A stretch of DNA of 64,000 bases from Haliclystus octoradiatus (lineage: Eukaryota; Cnidaria; Staurozoa; Stauromedusae; Haliclystidae): positions 21,307,032 through 21,371,031 of the forward strand of contig OU744448.1 of NCBI GenBank assembly GCA_916610825.1, read 5' to 3'. The notes beneath the pieces are model-generated. The model saw only the letters and a program-made list of their open reading frames with translations. It was not told where the DNA came from and did no database searches. Of the stretch, positions 52,601 through 63,569 are shown piece after piece. Position 1 is the stretch's first letter, and each line of letters begins with the position of its first letter. The translations under genes were made by a program, and so were the position numbers.

Positions 52601-55600
52601 CTAAATTCCAATAAAAATGACAAGGATATTGACTTTTGAACAAGTTGTAAAAACAAAATTTCCATACGTTTTTGCAAACTTTAAAGTGTCATAGAATCAA
52701 AACTGTTATCGAATTCTAGGATAAAAATTACATATCTGAAAGCAGTCCATCGAGTTGTGCATGCCTGTTATTTTTCAACAAAGTCTGAGAGGGTGACTGG
52801 GAAAAGTACAGATTCAAATATGAATGACCCACTGTTTGATTTTACAATGATTGTGGTCATCCTGTTTGTGTGAAACTTGTTTGTTGTTTATTATATTTTA
52901 TAAATAGTTATCTAATTAAGGATTATGGAAAGGGAATAAGAGATAGCCTATGACATGTAAATGTAACTTCAAAAAGTCATTATGTTTAATTATAACTAGG
53001 CTTATTCAACCTTTATAATATTCTGACTTCTGATGTAAGCCTGTTTGTTTGTGAAAATTTGACTATCGTTTTCTATTTGACAATTTAGAAAAGTCCCCAT
53101 ACTTGCATAATATGAAAGTATTGGTTGTAGAAGCATCACCTCCAAAGAATACATCAGCAAATGATTTCAAATCTTCATTTAGTAATAGGGTATCAACAAT
53201 TTCATCTGGATCGGAACAGTTTTTAGATGGTGAGTTTATAGTTTTGCATTTATTGGAATAGGTTGGAAAGATATATTATGATGTCCGCAGCTAACCAGTT
53301 CCACTATTCAGTTTATTTACCGCGGCTGAAAAGTTAATTGCAGCAGTTAATTAGTCGCAGCTGTTCGATCAATTTATTGCATATGAAAAGTTAATTTACC
53401 GTGTTTAATTAGTCCAAGCTATTTAGTAATTTTCCCGCAACTGAAAAGTCCCTTTATCACATCTAATTAGTATCAGCTATATATCGAATATTTACCGCAG
53501 CAAAAAATATTTATGTCGCAGCTACTTAACATGTTTCATTTCGTTAAAGGCCTTCCGTTACAGAAATCAGTTCTGTGTCATTCTGGATATAACTGTGATT
53601 TAATTGTCTGATTTTCGTTGCATTTTGCCTTTAACTACACATGTTCGTATCCTTGATAAATATTCATATTCGACATGGATTTCATGGATTTCATGGATTT
53701 GCTTGTCCTGAAGATAATGATTATCATGCACTCGATATACAACAACAACGCAGCAAAAATGGAATCGCAGAATGCTGTGAATTCCGTAAAAGTGTCAACA
53801 ATAAAGCTGACGCTATGTTATTCATTGACGAAGAAGGAGGATGGTCAAAATTTTATTCTAAACTTACGCGTGAAGGATTGAAAGAGTATTACCGTTGTAG
53901 AAATCAGCGTGGTGAGCAGAAAATAGATGTAATAGTCTATTCATTTGTATTGTTTGGGGGTAAAGATGCAATAAATTACTTTTTAGATGCGATTTTCAAA
54001 GTTGCGTTTATAACTGACAATTAGCTGCAAAAATGAGCTATTTAGCTTCGGCGAATAGGCAGGTCCACTAAAATTTAAGTATCTACTTTAAACATATCCA
54101 TACGAAGATCAAAGGATAAGTTTAATATCCCCGATTTTTTTTTTCAAAAATATCGACAAACCATCTAGATATCTGACTTCAAATGACATTGCGTAACCAT
54201 GGTTATGAAACGGCAAGTTTTGGTGGGTGAAGGAATGTGACGTCATAATCCGGACAAAGTGAGAAATCTACTATTATCATGACTTGATATCCAAAACCGT
54301 TCATCCATCAATTCGTCATTTTTTATCCAAGTTTTTTGTTAATAGTATAATCAGAACCGCTGATTTTTAAACGAGACCAAGGGTTAAGTTTTGTTTCTTT
54401 TTTCGCTTTGTCCTTTTTGTAGCGAAACAAAACAAATCTTTTCCATATCTTTCTCTCGCGGTTCCCGACCGCAAACGAACAAAATCAAGTTTTCCCTAGT
54501 TCTCAGCCAGGCCGATCTGCACGTGCATGACGTGTGAACACACTGTTTTTGTCAAAGACCTTCAAAGTGTTCGTTCACTCGTCTTTACCAAGTCTCACCG
54601 AAAAGTAGGCAGCATTCACTTGGAAATATATATATACATTTGATATTAGAGAAGAAACCTCACTCATATATAAACGGCTTAGATCATCACTCGAGCATCA
54701 AAGTAGTGTTATTTTTATTTATCAAATCTTCGTTCTTTTATTTCGTCTGTCATCACCAGATATAAGACGGTGAAATCACATTCAGTGTGCATTTATTTGA
54801 ATGTAGCAAACACTTTAAATGGACCAATTAACGCTTTACCAATTCTAGATTTGGATTTATTCTAGTAAATCAGAACTCAAATTCAATAAAGTTGCCGTTT
54901 AAATGAAATATTTTACACATCGATCACGCATGCTACGACAGTTTACGTCGAGGCGTATAATTTTCTGAAAACCGAAAAGCAATTTATGATTCATTTGCAT
55001 TGATTAACAAATATTTACTTGGACCAATGATTAATCATGCAGCTTGTGTGAAGGCAATGGACGCTATTGATGTAGTAGCTATATTTAGCTATATATCTAT
55101 TTTATCCCATTGATCAGCGAAGACAGTGAATGTATAGTTTTTGTAGAATCATGGTAGAATCATAGCTACAACAAATTTGATCCTATAATAGACCATATGA
55201 TTCACGAGAAAATAACGTGGATAATTTGCTAATAAATGGTAGATCATACAACTCCTTTCACTTATTATCCAACTTGTTTGAAACTTTATGTGTGTAATTT
55301 GAAATTCAAATAATTTGCTAAGCTAGTCTACCATCCTTGTTCCTTCTCGCTTCGACACTCGAACCATACTTGAATGTAGACAAAAACAACATAAATTGAT
55401 ATAAATATTTCAGAGCGATTTCCATTGATGAATATTTCAGGTCACCGTAATAAGTTTTTTGAAATCAGCCTTCAATATTCTGAGCAAGAACAGCAGTGCT
55501 AATGGAAAAGATTACATTCAAATTTGACGTTCAACGATACCAATAATTACAAAAAACGCTAAAGTCTCCATTGTTTAGCGGCGTGTGATTTTGTTCTGTC

Positions 55601-58600
55601 CGGAAAATGACGTCATAATATAGCAAGCCAATCACAAATCGTTTTGACGTTCTACGAAATTTTTGGATTTAAAACTCAAAAATGAAGGGTTTTTGGAAAT
55701 TTTTTGGGAATTTTTATCAGTTTTATGGAATTCTGCGGGTATGATATATCCGAAACACGAATAAAATCAACTTTGAAATTTTTAGTGGACCTGCCTATTG
55801 TCTTTGAAGCTACTATATTTGAAAAATGCGGCTATTAGAAAATTAGCTGCGGAAATGATCTATTTAGCTCAGGCAAAAAGACTTTCAAGCTGAGATCTTT
55901 CAGATGCGTCTATTAGACAATTAGCTGTGGAAATGATCTATTCACCTGTGGCGACTTGAATTTTTAGCTGCGATTTTTGAAAGATGCGGCTATCAGTCAA
56001 TTAGCTACGATAATAATCTATTTACCTGCAGTAAAGCGACTTTTCAAATGCGGAGTTAATTCCATTCCGATTGGAAATGTAATTATAATAGTTGATAGTT
56101 TGTATTGCATTTTGCTTGAAGGGAGGAAAATTATATGAATAAATAAATAATATGTTCATATAGATCTGTATAACAACATATAGCTCTAAATTTGAATCAC
56201 ATACAGCTCAATAATTTAACAATAAATGCAAATTGATTAAACATTTTTTATATCTATTCTTTGGTCTGGTAATTCTTAAATCTGCACCAATAAACTCGTT
56301 CGATAATTTTTAGTAAAATTGTGTATTCAACATCCGCATCTAGATAACTAACGTTACCATATCTCAACTAATATATACAACATTAGACCTAACTATTTTA
56401 CATTTTATATTGATAGGCCTACACTACAGTCTAGGCCTGCAATATAAAAAATATGTACGTTTTCAATGATTGAAATAATGATTGAAGTAATAATAATTGA
56501 TTGAACTGCAATGCAAAGGAAAAATTATCCATCATTCTACTAGGAAGAGCTGCTTTTTTACAATTGTTGTTATGATGTTACAATTGTTTTACACCAATAT
56601 CTCTGACCAATTCTATATCTGCTTCTCCAAGATAATAATTTTGCTTGGGATTATCTTTATTCAAATGCAGTACTTTGCATCTGAGGCATGCCATTGTTAG
56701 CAGGTTATTTGCAGCCAAGTGCATGATGTTGTCAAGATCAACTCTCAAAGCAATATGATCAGTAGCCTGCGTCCAGACTAAAACTTTTCTGAAGCAAAGT
56801 GTAAATTTGCTCCGCATGAAGCAATCTAAATTATTTCAAGCGAGTCCAGCCAAAAGGCGTGAATCTCTGTCAATTAGCGGCATTGTGACACCGACATATT
56901 GAGCTGAAAATTACTCCAGCTAAAACGTAAATATTGCAATTTGAGCACAGAAATTGAAATAGCACCGCAGGAAGCAGCCTAGCAAAAGAATGAGTCACAT
57001 AGGGTTAGACAACTACCTGCTGTGCAACTTTTGTCAACATTTGAAAAAAATCGAAATATTGCCTTTTTTGCTACGTATTTTTGAAGTTTTCGTTTCAATT
57101 TTAATGGCAGTAAATGTTTAACTGCTTGGCTTTAAATTATATACTTGGCAAGACAATTTATTCCTCTATTGCAGATGTTTTATATCGTTGAAATCCAACG
57201 AGAAATGGGAAGGATATAAGCGTTTAAATGAGTAGCGAAAATGTAATTTTCACACCATTTCTGCGACTTCGAGGTGCCATAAAATCGAAACTGTTGCAAA
57301 ATCGTGGCTATAAGTTACATTTCTAAACTCAGCTCATCGAGATCTATATGAAGGTGCGGGGAAAAACTGCAGATTCCCCATGGAATGACCCTTTTAGTAT
57401 TAGCTGCCGGCATATATAATCTGATAACTGCTGTATTTGATGATATCAACTGTCATTATTATATATTACAAATAATAGGCTACTTGTCCTAGTACAAGAG
57501 TATTGGGTGCAGGCTATACCAGTTTAAATGGTTTCCAATAACGAAGGAATGATGGCGATATTGGTTAAATTCAAAAAGTCTTCTGTCATATAGTTGAATG
57601 ATTAATTTAAATCTTTGAAATTTTGTTTTGAGATAATTTAAAATAATTTGGTGTTTTAAATAGAGGACATTTGGTTTAAGAAAAATTCAGTGAAATCGCA
57701 GGCTCATAAATAAGCGCAACAATACAATATTAAGTTGATTGCATAGACTGTGATACATTTTTCCAACGATAGCATAAAAAGGTGTTATCATCATTTATAA
57801 ATAGATTTTTGCCTATTAAATTTACAAGTATTTTATTTTGTGGATTGAGATTGAACTGCAATGCAAAGGAAAAATTATTTGGAATTTATGTGGATTTGAG
57901 TATGGAGGGTAGAGGCATTCGTATAGGTGTATTCGGTGAGATTGTGTCATCTTGAAATGTTACAATTTTGGATGTGATTATGGGTTAGTAGGTGGTAGGT
58001 AATATGAGTTTATACTGTATTACAGATCAAATAATCAAATAAAGCCTATGTCTGTCATATTCTTCTCTTTCTAGTCAGGTTGCTTCTTCTATATGGGTTA
58101 TATATGCACTGGAACCCCCACTATAGACAAATGGCTGTTATGTAGGCCCTAAGATCTGTATCCACATTGACAGGCTTGACTGCAAATTGGACAAATGTAA
58201 ACAAGGATGTTGAACTTCTTTTTCATAATGACAATACTGCTCAAAGGCAGTTAGTAACCCAATTGCATCACATGACACTATGAGATTTCAAAGTACTGAA
58301 AACGATACGGCTACTGAAAATGTACTGAAATATTGCTGATTTATTTTCTTTACTTTAAAAATCTCATAGTGTGAATCTAGCCACATTGATAATGAGAATG
58401 AGAAATGACACTAAATGTCCTTGAATTGCATCAGCGATGTCAACACATGTCTTTCTATTTTGTTGATTTAGAAATTGATGCTTGGAAAATGATAAGTGAA
58501 AACGGTGTTAAGAAATTCAACAAAATGCATGTGAGTCATAATATTGTAAATCAATTTCTGGTATGCTATCATATACAGTCCAACGTACAGCAAACATTTG

Positions 58601-61568
58601 GATTTCTAAGATTAAATTCATTTTGATCTTTGAAGGAGGTAGTTCTGGCTGACATGCAGCTTGTGAACTAGTAAGGCATCAAATGGAATATTTATTACCG
58701 TAATGCCCATTGAGTGGGGCACTAGGACAGTTTTTGAACCGTTCAAGGTTTAATGGTCTACTTTTATGAGCTTTTATGGAACTGTGTTACACAAAGTTAA
58801 TTGCCTGCTATGGTATTTAATTTACATGAGATAGAGAATTCTTGTATAATGTTTTGATTTTGAATGAACTGAAATAATATGTTATTTTTATCTTTATGTT
58901 CCTATGTAAGGTTTGGGATTCCTGTTCACCTGGTGTAATATCATTTGACGATAACGATGGCAACTCATTGGCAACTGTTGTTGAAAACCCATTAATTGTA
59001 CATTGCCTTCACACCATTATGAGTGAAAATAAGAATCATTGTGACTTTGCTTTTGGTTCAACAATATCAAAAGTAACAACACCTGTAAGTAATCTTTATA
59101 GAGCTCATTCAATTCATGTGTCGATGGTGTCTTTGAGTTTCGATTATGAAATGTGTGCTATCATGAATTCATATCAGATACATGAATTTGCAATGTAAAT
59201 GTTCATAAAATGTCCAAAAACAAATTTTGAAATGATATCTTGCCTGAGGATTTATATTATTCCAGAAAGATCCGTTGCCATATACAATTGATACTTCATC
59301 TTGAAACAGCAAGCACATTGGTGATTGGCGCCATAGCAAGTTTTAATGAAAATATAAACAAGAAATAAAAATTTGTTTAGCTGTAATTAGAGGACCATTA
59401 GAACATTTTAAATGTAGTTCATAATTGAATTTGGACGGCGTACATAACATTTTATGTTGATCACATGAAGAGGAAAACAGTGTACAAGCATGAGTAATTT
59501 TATCTCCAAAGCCACATAAACCCAAGTTCATATTTATCAGAGTATTTAAACAAAGCTGGTATAGGCCTATGGAGATAGCTTCATCATTTTATTCATCATT
59601 CTACCAAAGACTGGGTAAGCTACAGTGATTCCTGTGTTATTATTAGGCCAACCAAACAGTAATGAGAGGTAGCTATTGTTCCTATGCCAAGAAAGTAATC
59701 AGTATGGCTAGGCAACCAAAAATAGTAATCTGTTACCGTTACCAAAAATAGTAATCACTAGGGCCTGCTGATAAAATTAATTTTTCAGAAAATTAATTGA
59801 TTACAGGTAAAACTTACTGAAAAAATAATTGATTATAGCAATCAATTACTTTAGTGCAGCCCTGGTAGTTGGTTGGTTGGTTTTTTTGGTGTATTTTTAG
59901 AGAATTTATGTGTGAGTTTAAGTTTAATGGCCAAACTGCTTTTCCTCAGGCGCCAGTCAATGTTACTTCTAACAGGGATTCGACTCAATATTCTGTGGGC
60001 CAAGGTCCAATGCCCTAACAACCACACTAAGGCTTCATGGGAAGTGTATTGCACTGATTTTACTAAACAAAACAATGATTTATAAATGCTTGTCTTGGGG
60101 TTTGTTTTGTTTCGAGCTCTTGAATAATGTATGGATAAACTAACCACAAACCTGCAGCAGATTCATCAAGCAGTAATTATGAAATAAAAGTTAATGAAAT
60201 AATAATTACAGGTATACGCATACATTTTTATTTTTCATCACTCTGATAGGGAACTTTACCTTCTATGCTTTGTTTCATAGTTTTCTTTGCATACTTGTAA
60301 TTATTATTTTTTATCGATAGTACTGTATGTGTAATTATTACCGTTGTGTATTTTATTTCTCGCTGCTCTATATTTTTATACTTGTTAAAATGACAAAAGT
60401 ACAATATTGTACTCTTCAAAGACAGGTTCCGACAAAAGTGGGGATCCTGGGATCCAAGATCCCGGAAGGCTAGACAAAATTCAGAAGAAAATTGATGTTT
60501 TTAATGATTTTCTGGTCAAACTTCAACAAAACAATTCAGAAGAAAAAGTTGAAATGCACCTAGGATTCCAGAAGGCTGAACTTTTGTCGGACCCTGTTCA
60601 AAGATAGTATTGTTTAAACCCATCCCTAATCTTCTTGATGCCTGCTTTTGAATGAATTTATTGTATCTCCTGCGAAAAATTCCATGACTTCATGAACTGT
60701 TCATGAACTTCATGAACATTTATTTTGTGGGTTCATAAACACTTCATGAACTAGTTTCATGAACAAGTTCATAAACTGGTTAATTGACATGAAATTGCCT
60801 GAAAGTCCATGAACAATTCATGAGCTGTTCATGAACTTTTGGGCAATTTGAGCTTCATGAACTGATTAACTTTTTTTCGCAGGGGATATAGTGTTTTTCA
60901 AGCATATCAAACCCTTCCTATTTTTGAAAAACTTCCAGTTTTTGTACAGTAGAGTGGAATCTGTTAAATACTGCCTTTCTGAATATTTTATTTTTCATCA
61001 AACAATTCATTGAACATGTTATTATTATTTGTAGAATGCTATACATGGTTCACTAGTTGATGTTGTGTTGGATGATGGAAGACATGTTAGAGCTAACTTA
61101 TTGGTGAGTTACAGAAGAAGTACAATGTATGTGCAGCGTAGAGGAACTAAGTATCCTGCACAAAGTCTGGACACTCTGCCACTTAGCTACCAGTGAACAC
61201 ATTATTAATATATAGATAGATTAGTACGAGTATTACTGGCCGTCTTAAATTTGGGTCTGGACTCTTAAATTTGACCTTTTGAAAAAAAAAATTTCAAAAT
61301 TCATAAATCCCATGAACAGCCTTTTTTCATCAACATTTTCAAAATAGAATTCCTATTTTTTCTACTATAATACTTATATTAAAATTCCATCCAAGAAATC
61401 ATGACAGCTATTTGTCTCCTGATAATTCATCTAATTTAACTGTTTCTTTTTATGTTGCAGGTTGGTGCAGATGGTTATAATTCTAGAGTGAGAAACCTAG
61501 CCAACATTAAGCATTACAGTAAGAAATATGATCAATCTGGTGTTGTGGCAACTGTAACATTGGAACAG
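49622..61568 (+). CDS. COQ6: Ubiquinone biosynthesis monooxygenase COQ6, 5' part (six exons)
   Basis: COQ6 is a flavin-dependent monooxygenase of the mitochondrial inner membrane that hydroxylates the ubiquinone ring. Exons 49622-49784, 53089-53229, 58472-58530, 58911-59084, 61035-61103 and 61461-61568 have GT/AG borders and agreeing phases (1,1,0,0,0), encoding 238 residues, roughly half the protein. A basic leader (MFRRKKSIAYLIPR) fits a mitochondrial presequence. DVVVVGAGMVG (about 37-47) is the FAD-binding GxGxxG. NRVSTISSGS, VWDSCSPG and ANLLVGADGYNSRVR (the DG motif of this hydroxylase family, about 199-213) follow in the family order, then YDQSGVVATV. The remaining exons, including the second FAD motif, lie beyond 64000 or were not recognised between 61569 and 64000. 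Introns 1 and 2 (3.3 and 5.2 kb) are filled with transposons. Confidence 0.9.
50057..50298. repeat. MITE with about 24-bp inverted ends in COQ6 intron 1
   Basis: The left end TGGTCCAGTCTGCAAATAAT + GGCA mirrors the right end TGCCATGCTTTGCAGACCGG + TCCA. The interior contains GGGGGCAGCAA repeated on both sides of an AT-rich middle. A right-end fragment (CAGCTGCTATGCTTTACAGA) recurs at about 51620-51650. Confidence 0.65.
50378..50720 (+). pseudogene. Gypsy-like LTR end, primer-binding site and gag start
   Basis: LTR-like sequence from about 50378 (TGTTAACC..., with AATAAAC) ends ...TTGAAACA at 50481. TGGTGTCAGAAGTGGTTT follows at once, complementary to the 3' end of a tRNA-Leu, the expected primer-binding site. 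An ORF starts at 50530 (MAGYNQPNKFSFRPEEW...) and resembles a retrotransposon Gag N-terminus. Similarity stops near 50700, where an opposite-strand piece of the same class begins. It is a fragment only. Confidence 0.65.
50745..51180 (-). pseudogene. Gag zinc knuckle and aspartic protease fragment (minus strand)
   Basis: The minus frame 51094-50747 reads CHKCHKNGHYSKFC (a CCHC knuckle), an acidic linker, then FKIDTGADVIVIS, the DTGA active site of a retropepsin-like protease. A further CxxC-type piece (CGRCGTRHMKN) extends to about 51120. It is truncated at about 50740, where it meets the plus-strand gag fragment. Reverse transcriptase is absent. Confidence 0.75.
52440..52850 (+). repeat. Old dispersed repeat, copy 1
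   Basis: The order of words GCCAAAAAGCGTGAACTTTA, CCTGACACCGA, GTAAATATTGCA, GTCATAGAATCAAAACTGTT and CATCGAGTTGTG matches the segment at 56830-57400 in the same orientation (GCCAAAAGGCGTGAATCTC, TGTGACACCGA, GTAAATATTGCA, GCCATAAAATCGAAACTGTT, CATCGAGATCTA). Nothing coding is recognised. Confidence 0.55.
53285..54055. repeat. Degenerate 'CGCAGCTGAAAAGTTAATT' repeat tract, left part
   Basis: Imperfect copies of a phrase mixing CGCAGCTG, GAAAAGTTAATT, AATTAGT and TTTACCGC recur every 40-60 bases. The tract resumes after the TA-flanked element (55798-56065), so it was split by that insertion. An ORF lies within it at 53641-54024. Confidence 0.55.
53641..54024 (+). other. Possible transposase-related ORF fragment
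   Basis: An ATG-started frame of 127 codons in COQ6 intron 2. The middle reads GWSKFYSKLTREGLKEYYRC, which resembles the Y-Y-R-C end of FLYWCH/WRKY-like DNA-binding domains found in Mutator-type transposons. The matching second Cys and His residues are not seen. It is flanked by repeats, has no splice partner and does not fit COQ6. Call uncertain. Confidence 0.25.
54058..55795. mobile_element. 1.74-kb non-autonomous DNA element flanked by TA
   Basis: It starts GGCAGGTCCACTAAAATTT and ends with the inverse (AAATTTTTAGTGGACCTGCC). TA is present at 54056-54057 and 55796-55797. Subterminal TGACGTCATAATCCGGACA (54238) is mirrored by GTCCGGAAAATGACGTCATA at about 55598. It interrupts the CGCAGCTG repeat tract. 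No transposase is recognised. A TA duplication suggests a Tc1/mariner-type mobiliser, by inference. Confidence 0.7.
55798..56065. repeat. 'CGCAGCTGAAAAGTTAATT' repeat tract, right part
   Basis: GCGGCTATTAGAAAATTAGC, GCTGCGGAAATGATCTATTT and their variants recur four times. This is the continuation, mostly on the opposite strand, of 53285-54055. Confidence 0.5.
56499..57878 (-). mobile_element. LINE-derived insertion bounded by a 30-bp direct repeat
   Basis: An identical 30-mer beginning GATTGAACTGCAATGCAAAG occurs at 56499-56528 and 57849-57878. Inside, the minus frame 56817-56578 reads LRCKVLHLNKDNPKQNYYLG and VRDIGVKQL, the classic 'KCKVLHLGxxNP...DLGV' block at the end of a LINE reverse transcriptase. 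A long duplication around an RT remnant fits a target-primed retrotransposition. The rest (56830-57400) is the old dispersed repeat, copy 2. Confidence 0.6.
58105..58190. repeat. 'TAGACAGGTGGCC' family unit in COQ6 intron 2
   Basis: CACTATAGACAAATGGCTGT and ACAGGCTTGACTGC fit the family consensus, though diverged. Confidence 0.4.
59870..60050 (+). repeat. SINE-like dispersed repeat, copy 2
   Basis: Shares ordered words with 3960-4195: GTGTGAGTTTAAGTTTAATG, CTTTTCCTCAGGCGCCAGTC, CAGGGATTCGACTC and AATGCCCTAACAACCACAC. It lies in COQ6 intron 4. Confidence 0.55.
60423..60596. mobile_element. hAT-type MITE (174 bp) with perfect 8-bp TSD
   Basis: The ends are CAGGTTCCGACAAAAGT and (inverted) ACTTTTGTCGGACCCTG, one mismatch in 17. 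TTCAAAGA is repeated directly at 60415-60422 and 60597-60604. CAGG...CCTG ends with an 8-bp duplication are standard for hAT. The interior contains ATCCCGGAAGGC, also seen at 20720-20800. The ORF through it is an artefact. Confidence 0.85.
60664..60892. repeat. TCATGAAC-type MITE, most complete copy
   Basis: The inverted ends are TATCTCCTGCGAAAAA and TTTTTCGCAGGGGATA. The interior is stacked TTCATGAACTGTTCATGAAC in both orientations. TA lies at the outer edge on both sides, which would fit a 2-bp TA duplication. It lies in COQ6 intron 4. Confidence 0.75.
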
Positions 61569-61797
61569 GTGAATAGTTTAAGATTTAGTTTGAATCTCCA
61601 TTCATTTAATCAGATGATATGCATATTACTTTTCAGTCATCAACCAATAGGTCAATGTGGTAATCAAACAGAATTAGGCAATCAAGATGGTGAAACTCCA
61701 TTCAATTCTAAACTGTATTGAGCACTCCTTATTTTCAAACAGTTATGCGGAAAGACGCAATGGATAATTTCCTTTTTCATGCATTAAAATACATTGA

Positions 61798-61850
61798 AAT
61801 GCAGTATTATATGTTATATGTTATATGTATATGTTATTATATGTTATATG
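61798..61850. repeat. Short tandem repeat (ATATGTTAT)n
   Basis: Five to six imperfect copies of TTATATG/ATATGTTAT in a row. Confidence 0.7.
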
Positions 61851-61859
61851 TACTGTTAA

Positions 61860-63150
61860 TCGTTGACTTTCACAATTTAGTTTAACTCTCAACTAAAGTT
61901 AGGTAGGGGATTCTCATAATTCTCTTGGTTTGAGCAAGATTCTTGTTGATAGAAACCATAGAACCAGAGATTTTATATTACTAAACAAGTTAAAGCTCAT
62001 TAAGTTTATTGGCTTTGAGTGAATGTCAAAGGCTTTGCTAAATATATTGTGGAAATATGAATTTGTTCGGATCAGCGCTGAAACCACAAACAATTCACAA
62101 GTTTTAGTAAAAACTAACGTACATATAGGGATAGGCTATGATTGAAAACTTGAAATAATGAAATTAGTGAAATAGAATAAATGGCATTGAATTCATCACT
62201 GGACAATATCTCTTAGCGTATCCTCCCCATAGTACTGAATGTAGAATTCAGACAGTGCGATTTTCATGAAAATTGCTGAGAAAGCTCTTCTTCCCTTAGA
62301 TATCGCAACTTCTGACCTCTGATTTCAAAGTGCACATGACACTACAACTAGCGACAATAATTTTTCGATTTTTAAAACTTTTTATAAGTTGACTTATTTA
62401 ATGTTGAAAGTACCATATTTCAAAAATAGTGCTCCTTCGAAAGTTAGCCTAGCTCCACTAGGCCCACTATTTCTCTCCGTACCTGCGCTCGTCTGCCACC
62501 TGTACGAAGCGAAGTGATGTACAGGGGCATGTGGCACAGGTCTATTTGAAATTTGGAACTCATGTTCAAATGACAAGGGAGCTCACTATGGAAAAATAAC
62601 AAAGTCTATACTTCAAAAAATCGTAACATTTTTCTCGCGGAAAAGAAATTGTCCACTTCCCAGAACAGATGTGCCCATATCTTTGGGACACCTTGTTAGC
62701 CATGTATGATTGAAATTGAACGTGAATTGTAGAGTTGGGACAGGTTTTATTAGACTTCGATGGAGTTTTTCTGTCAAAACGTGTTGAAACACTAGATCGT
62801 CAACGAACAAGGTGTTGAGTTCTTAAACATCGGCAAAACGCTTTGTTATATCTAACGTTCCTTGCTCTATTTTGGTTGGTATCCCGTGAGTACAATTCTT
62901 CAAGATATTTTTCAAGGTTAACAGACAGACGACGCTGCTTGAAGCGCTCCATGATAGCGTTTTCTCAACAATTTCATTCATGCTGTGCACATTAGTTTCA
63001 CCTGAATTAAATATACTGTAATAAGATTTATTTTCCAACTCACAATAATCTGCATTGAAATTCAGATTGTTGGTGACATCGTGATAGGGTGGGTGTAGTA
63101 TCAATGTTATTGATACAGCTACGTTGGTCTTATCTTCGTTCTTAGCATAG
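61860..63150. other. Non-coding stretch after COQ6 exon 6
   Basis: No further COQ6 exon is recognised. Several minus-strand frames (62823-63104, 62613-62810, 62394-62576) look loosely protein-like and may be decayed retroelement, but no motif could be named. A GC-richer patch lies near 62450-62540. Confidence 0.35.
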
Positions 63151-63158
63151 TTCTTAGT

Positions 63159-63420
63159 TTATCTACATAATTTACTAAAATGGCCAGACATACCACAGGC
63201 GTTACATGCTTTACCAAAAGCTGGACATCTTGGTTGATGAGAATATCCACAATTTCTACAAGTTGCTTTTGTGTTGCTCGTTCCTCTGCTGGTGTTAATG
63301 TTGTGAACTTGCGAAATTTGTGAGTTTGAGGGTGTAGTCAATACTGATGTTTCTTTGGTTGACAAATCATTTCTGTTGTAATAGTGCTCACTCTCTGTTT
63401 GCCTCTGTTTGAGGCATTAC
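63159..63420 (-). pseudogene. Gag C-terminal zinc-knuckle fragment (minus strand)
   Basis: The minus frame 63365-63159 reads CRNCGYSHQPRCPAFGKACN and CNACGMSGHFSKLCR, a CCHC knuckle preceded by another Cys/His cluster as in Mag/SURL-type Gypsy elements. The N-terminal part of Gag is missing, and a plus-strand LTR follows directly. Confidence 0.7.
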
Positions 63421-63421
63421 A

Positions 63422-63540
63422 TGTAAACGAGACTACCTCGTGTTTGACTCAATTAAAGATGGCTACTTGAGATGTTGTGTGATCTTTGTCTGTCACAATA
63501 CTACCCACATTAGCTTACAACATGGTGTCAAGTGGGATTT
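63422..63540 (+). mobile_element. LTR end and tRNA-Leu-type primer-binding site
   Basis: The sequence from TGTAAACGAG to ...CTTACAACA (63522) is LTR-like with TG...CA borders; the 5' border is tentative. TGGTGTCAAGTGGGATTT (63523-63540) follows, complementary to a tRNA-Leu 3' end, the same primer as used by the element at 50482. Confidence 0.55.
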
Positions 63541-63569
63541 AGTAGTTAAATACATTTTCATTTATTGCA

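Noticed and set aside
60407..60607. ORF of 66 codons
   Set aside because: It coincides with the hAT MITE bounded by TTCAAAGA duplications.
61569..61721. In-frame extension of COQ6 exon 6 to a stop at 61721
   Set aside because: A GTGAAT donor follows the conserved YDQSGVVATV block, and the extension has no COQ6-like sequence, so it is intron read-through.
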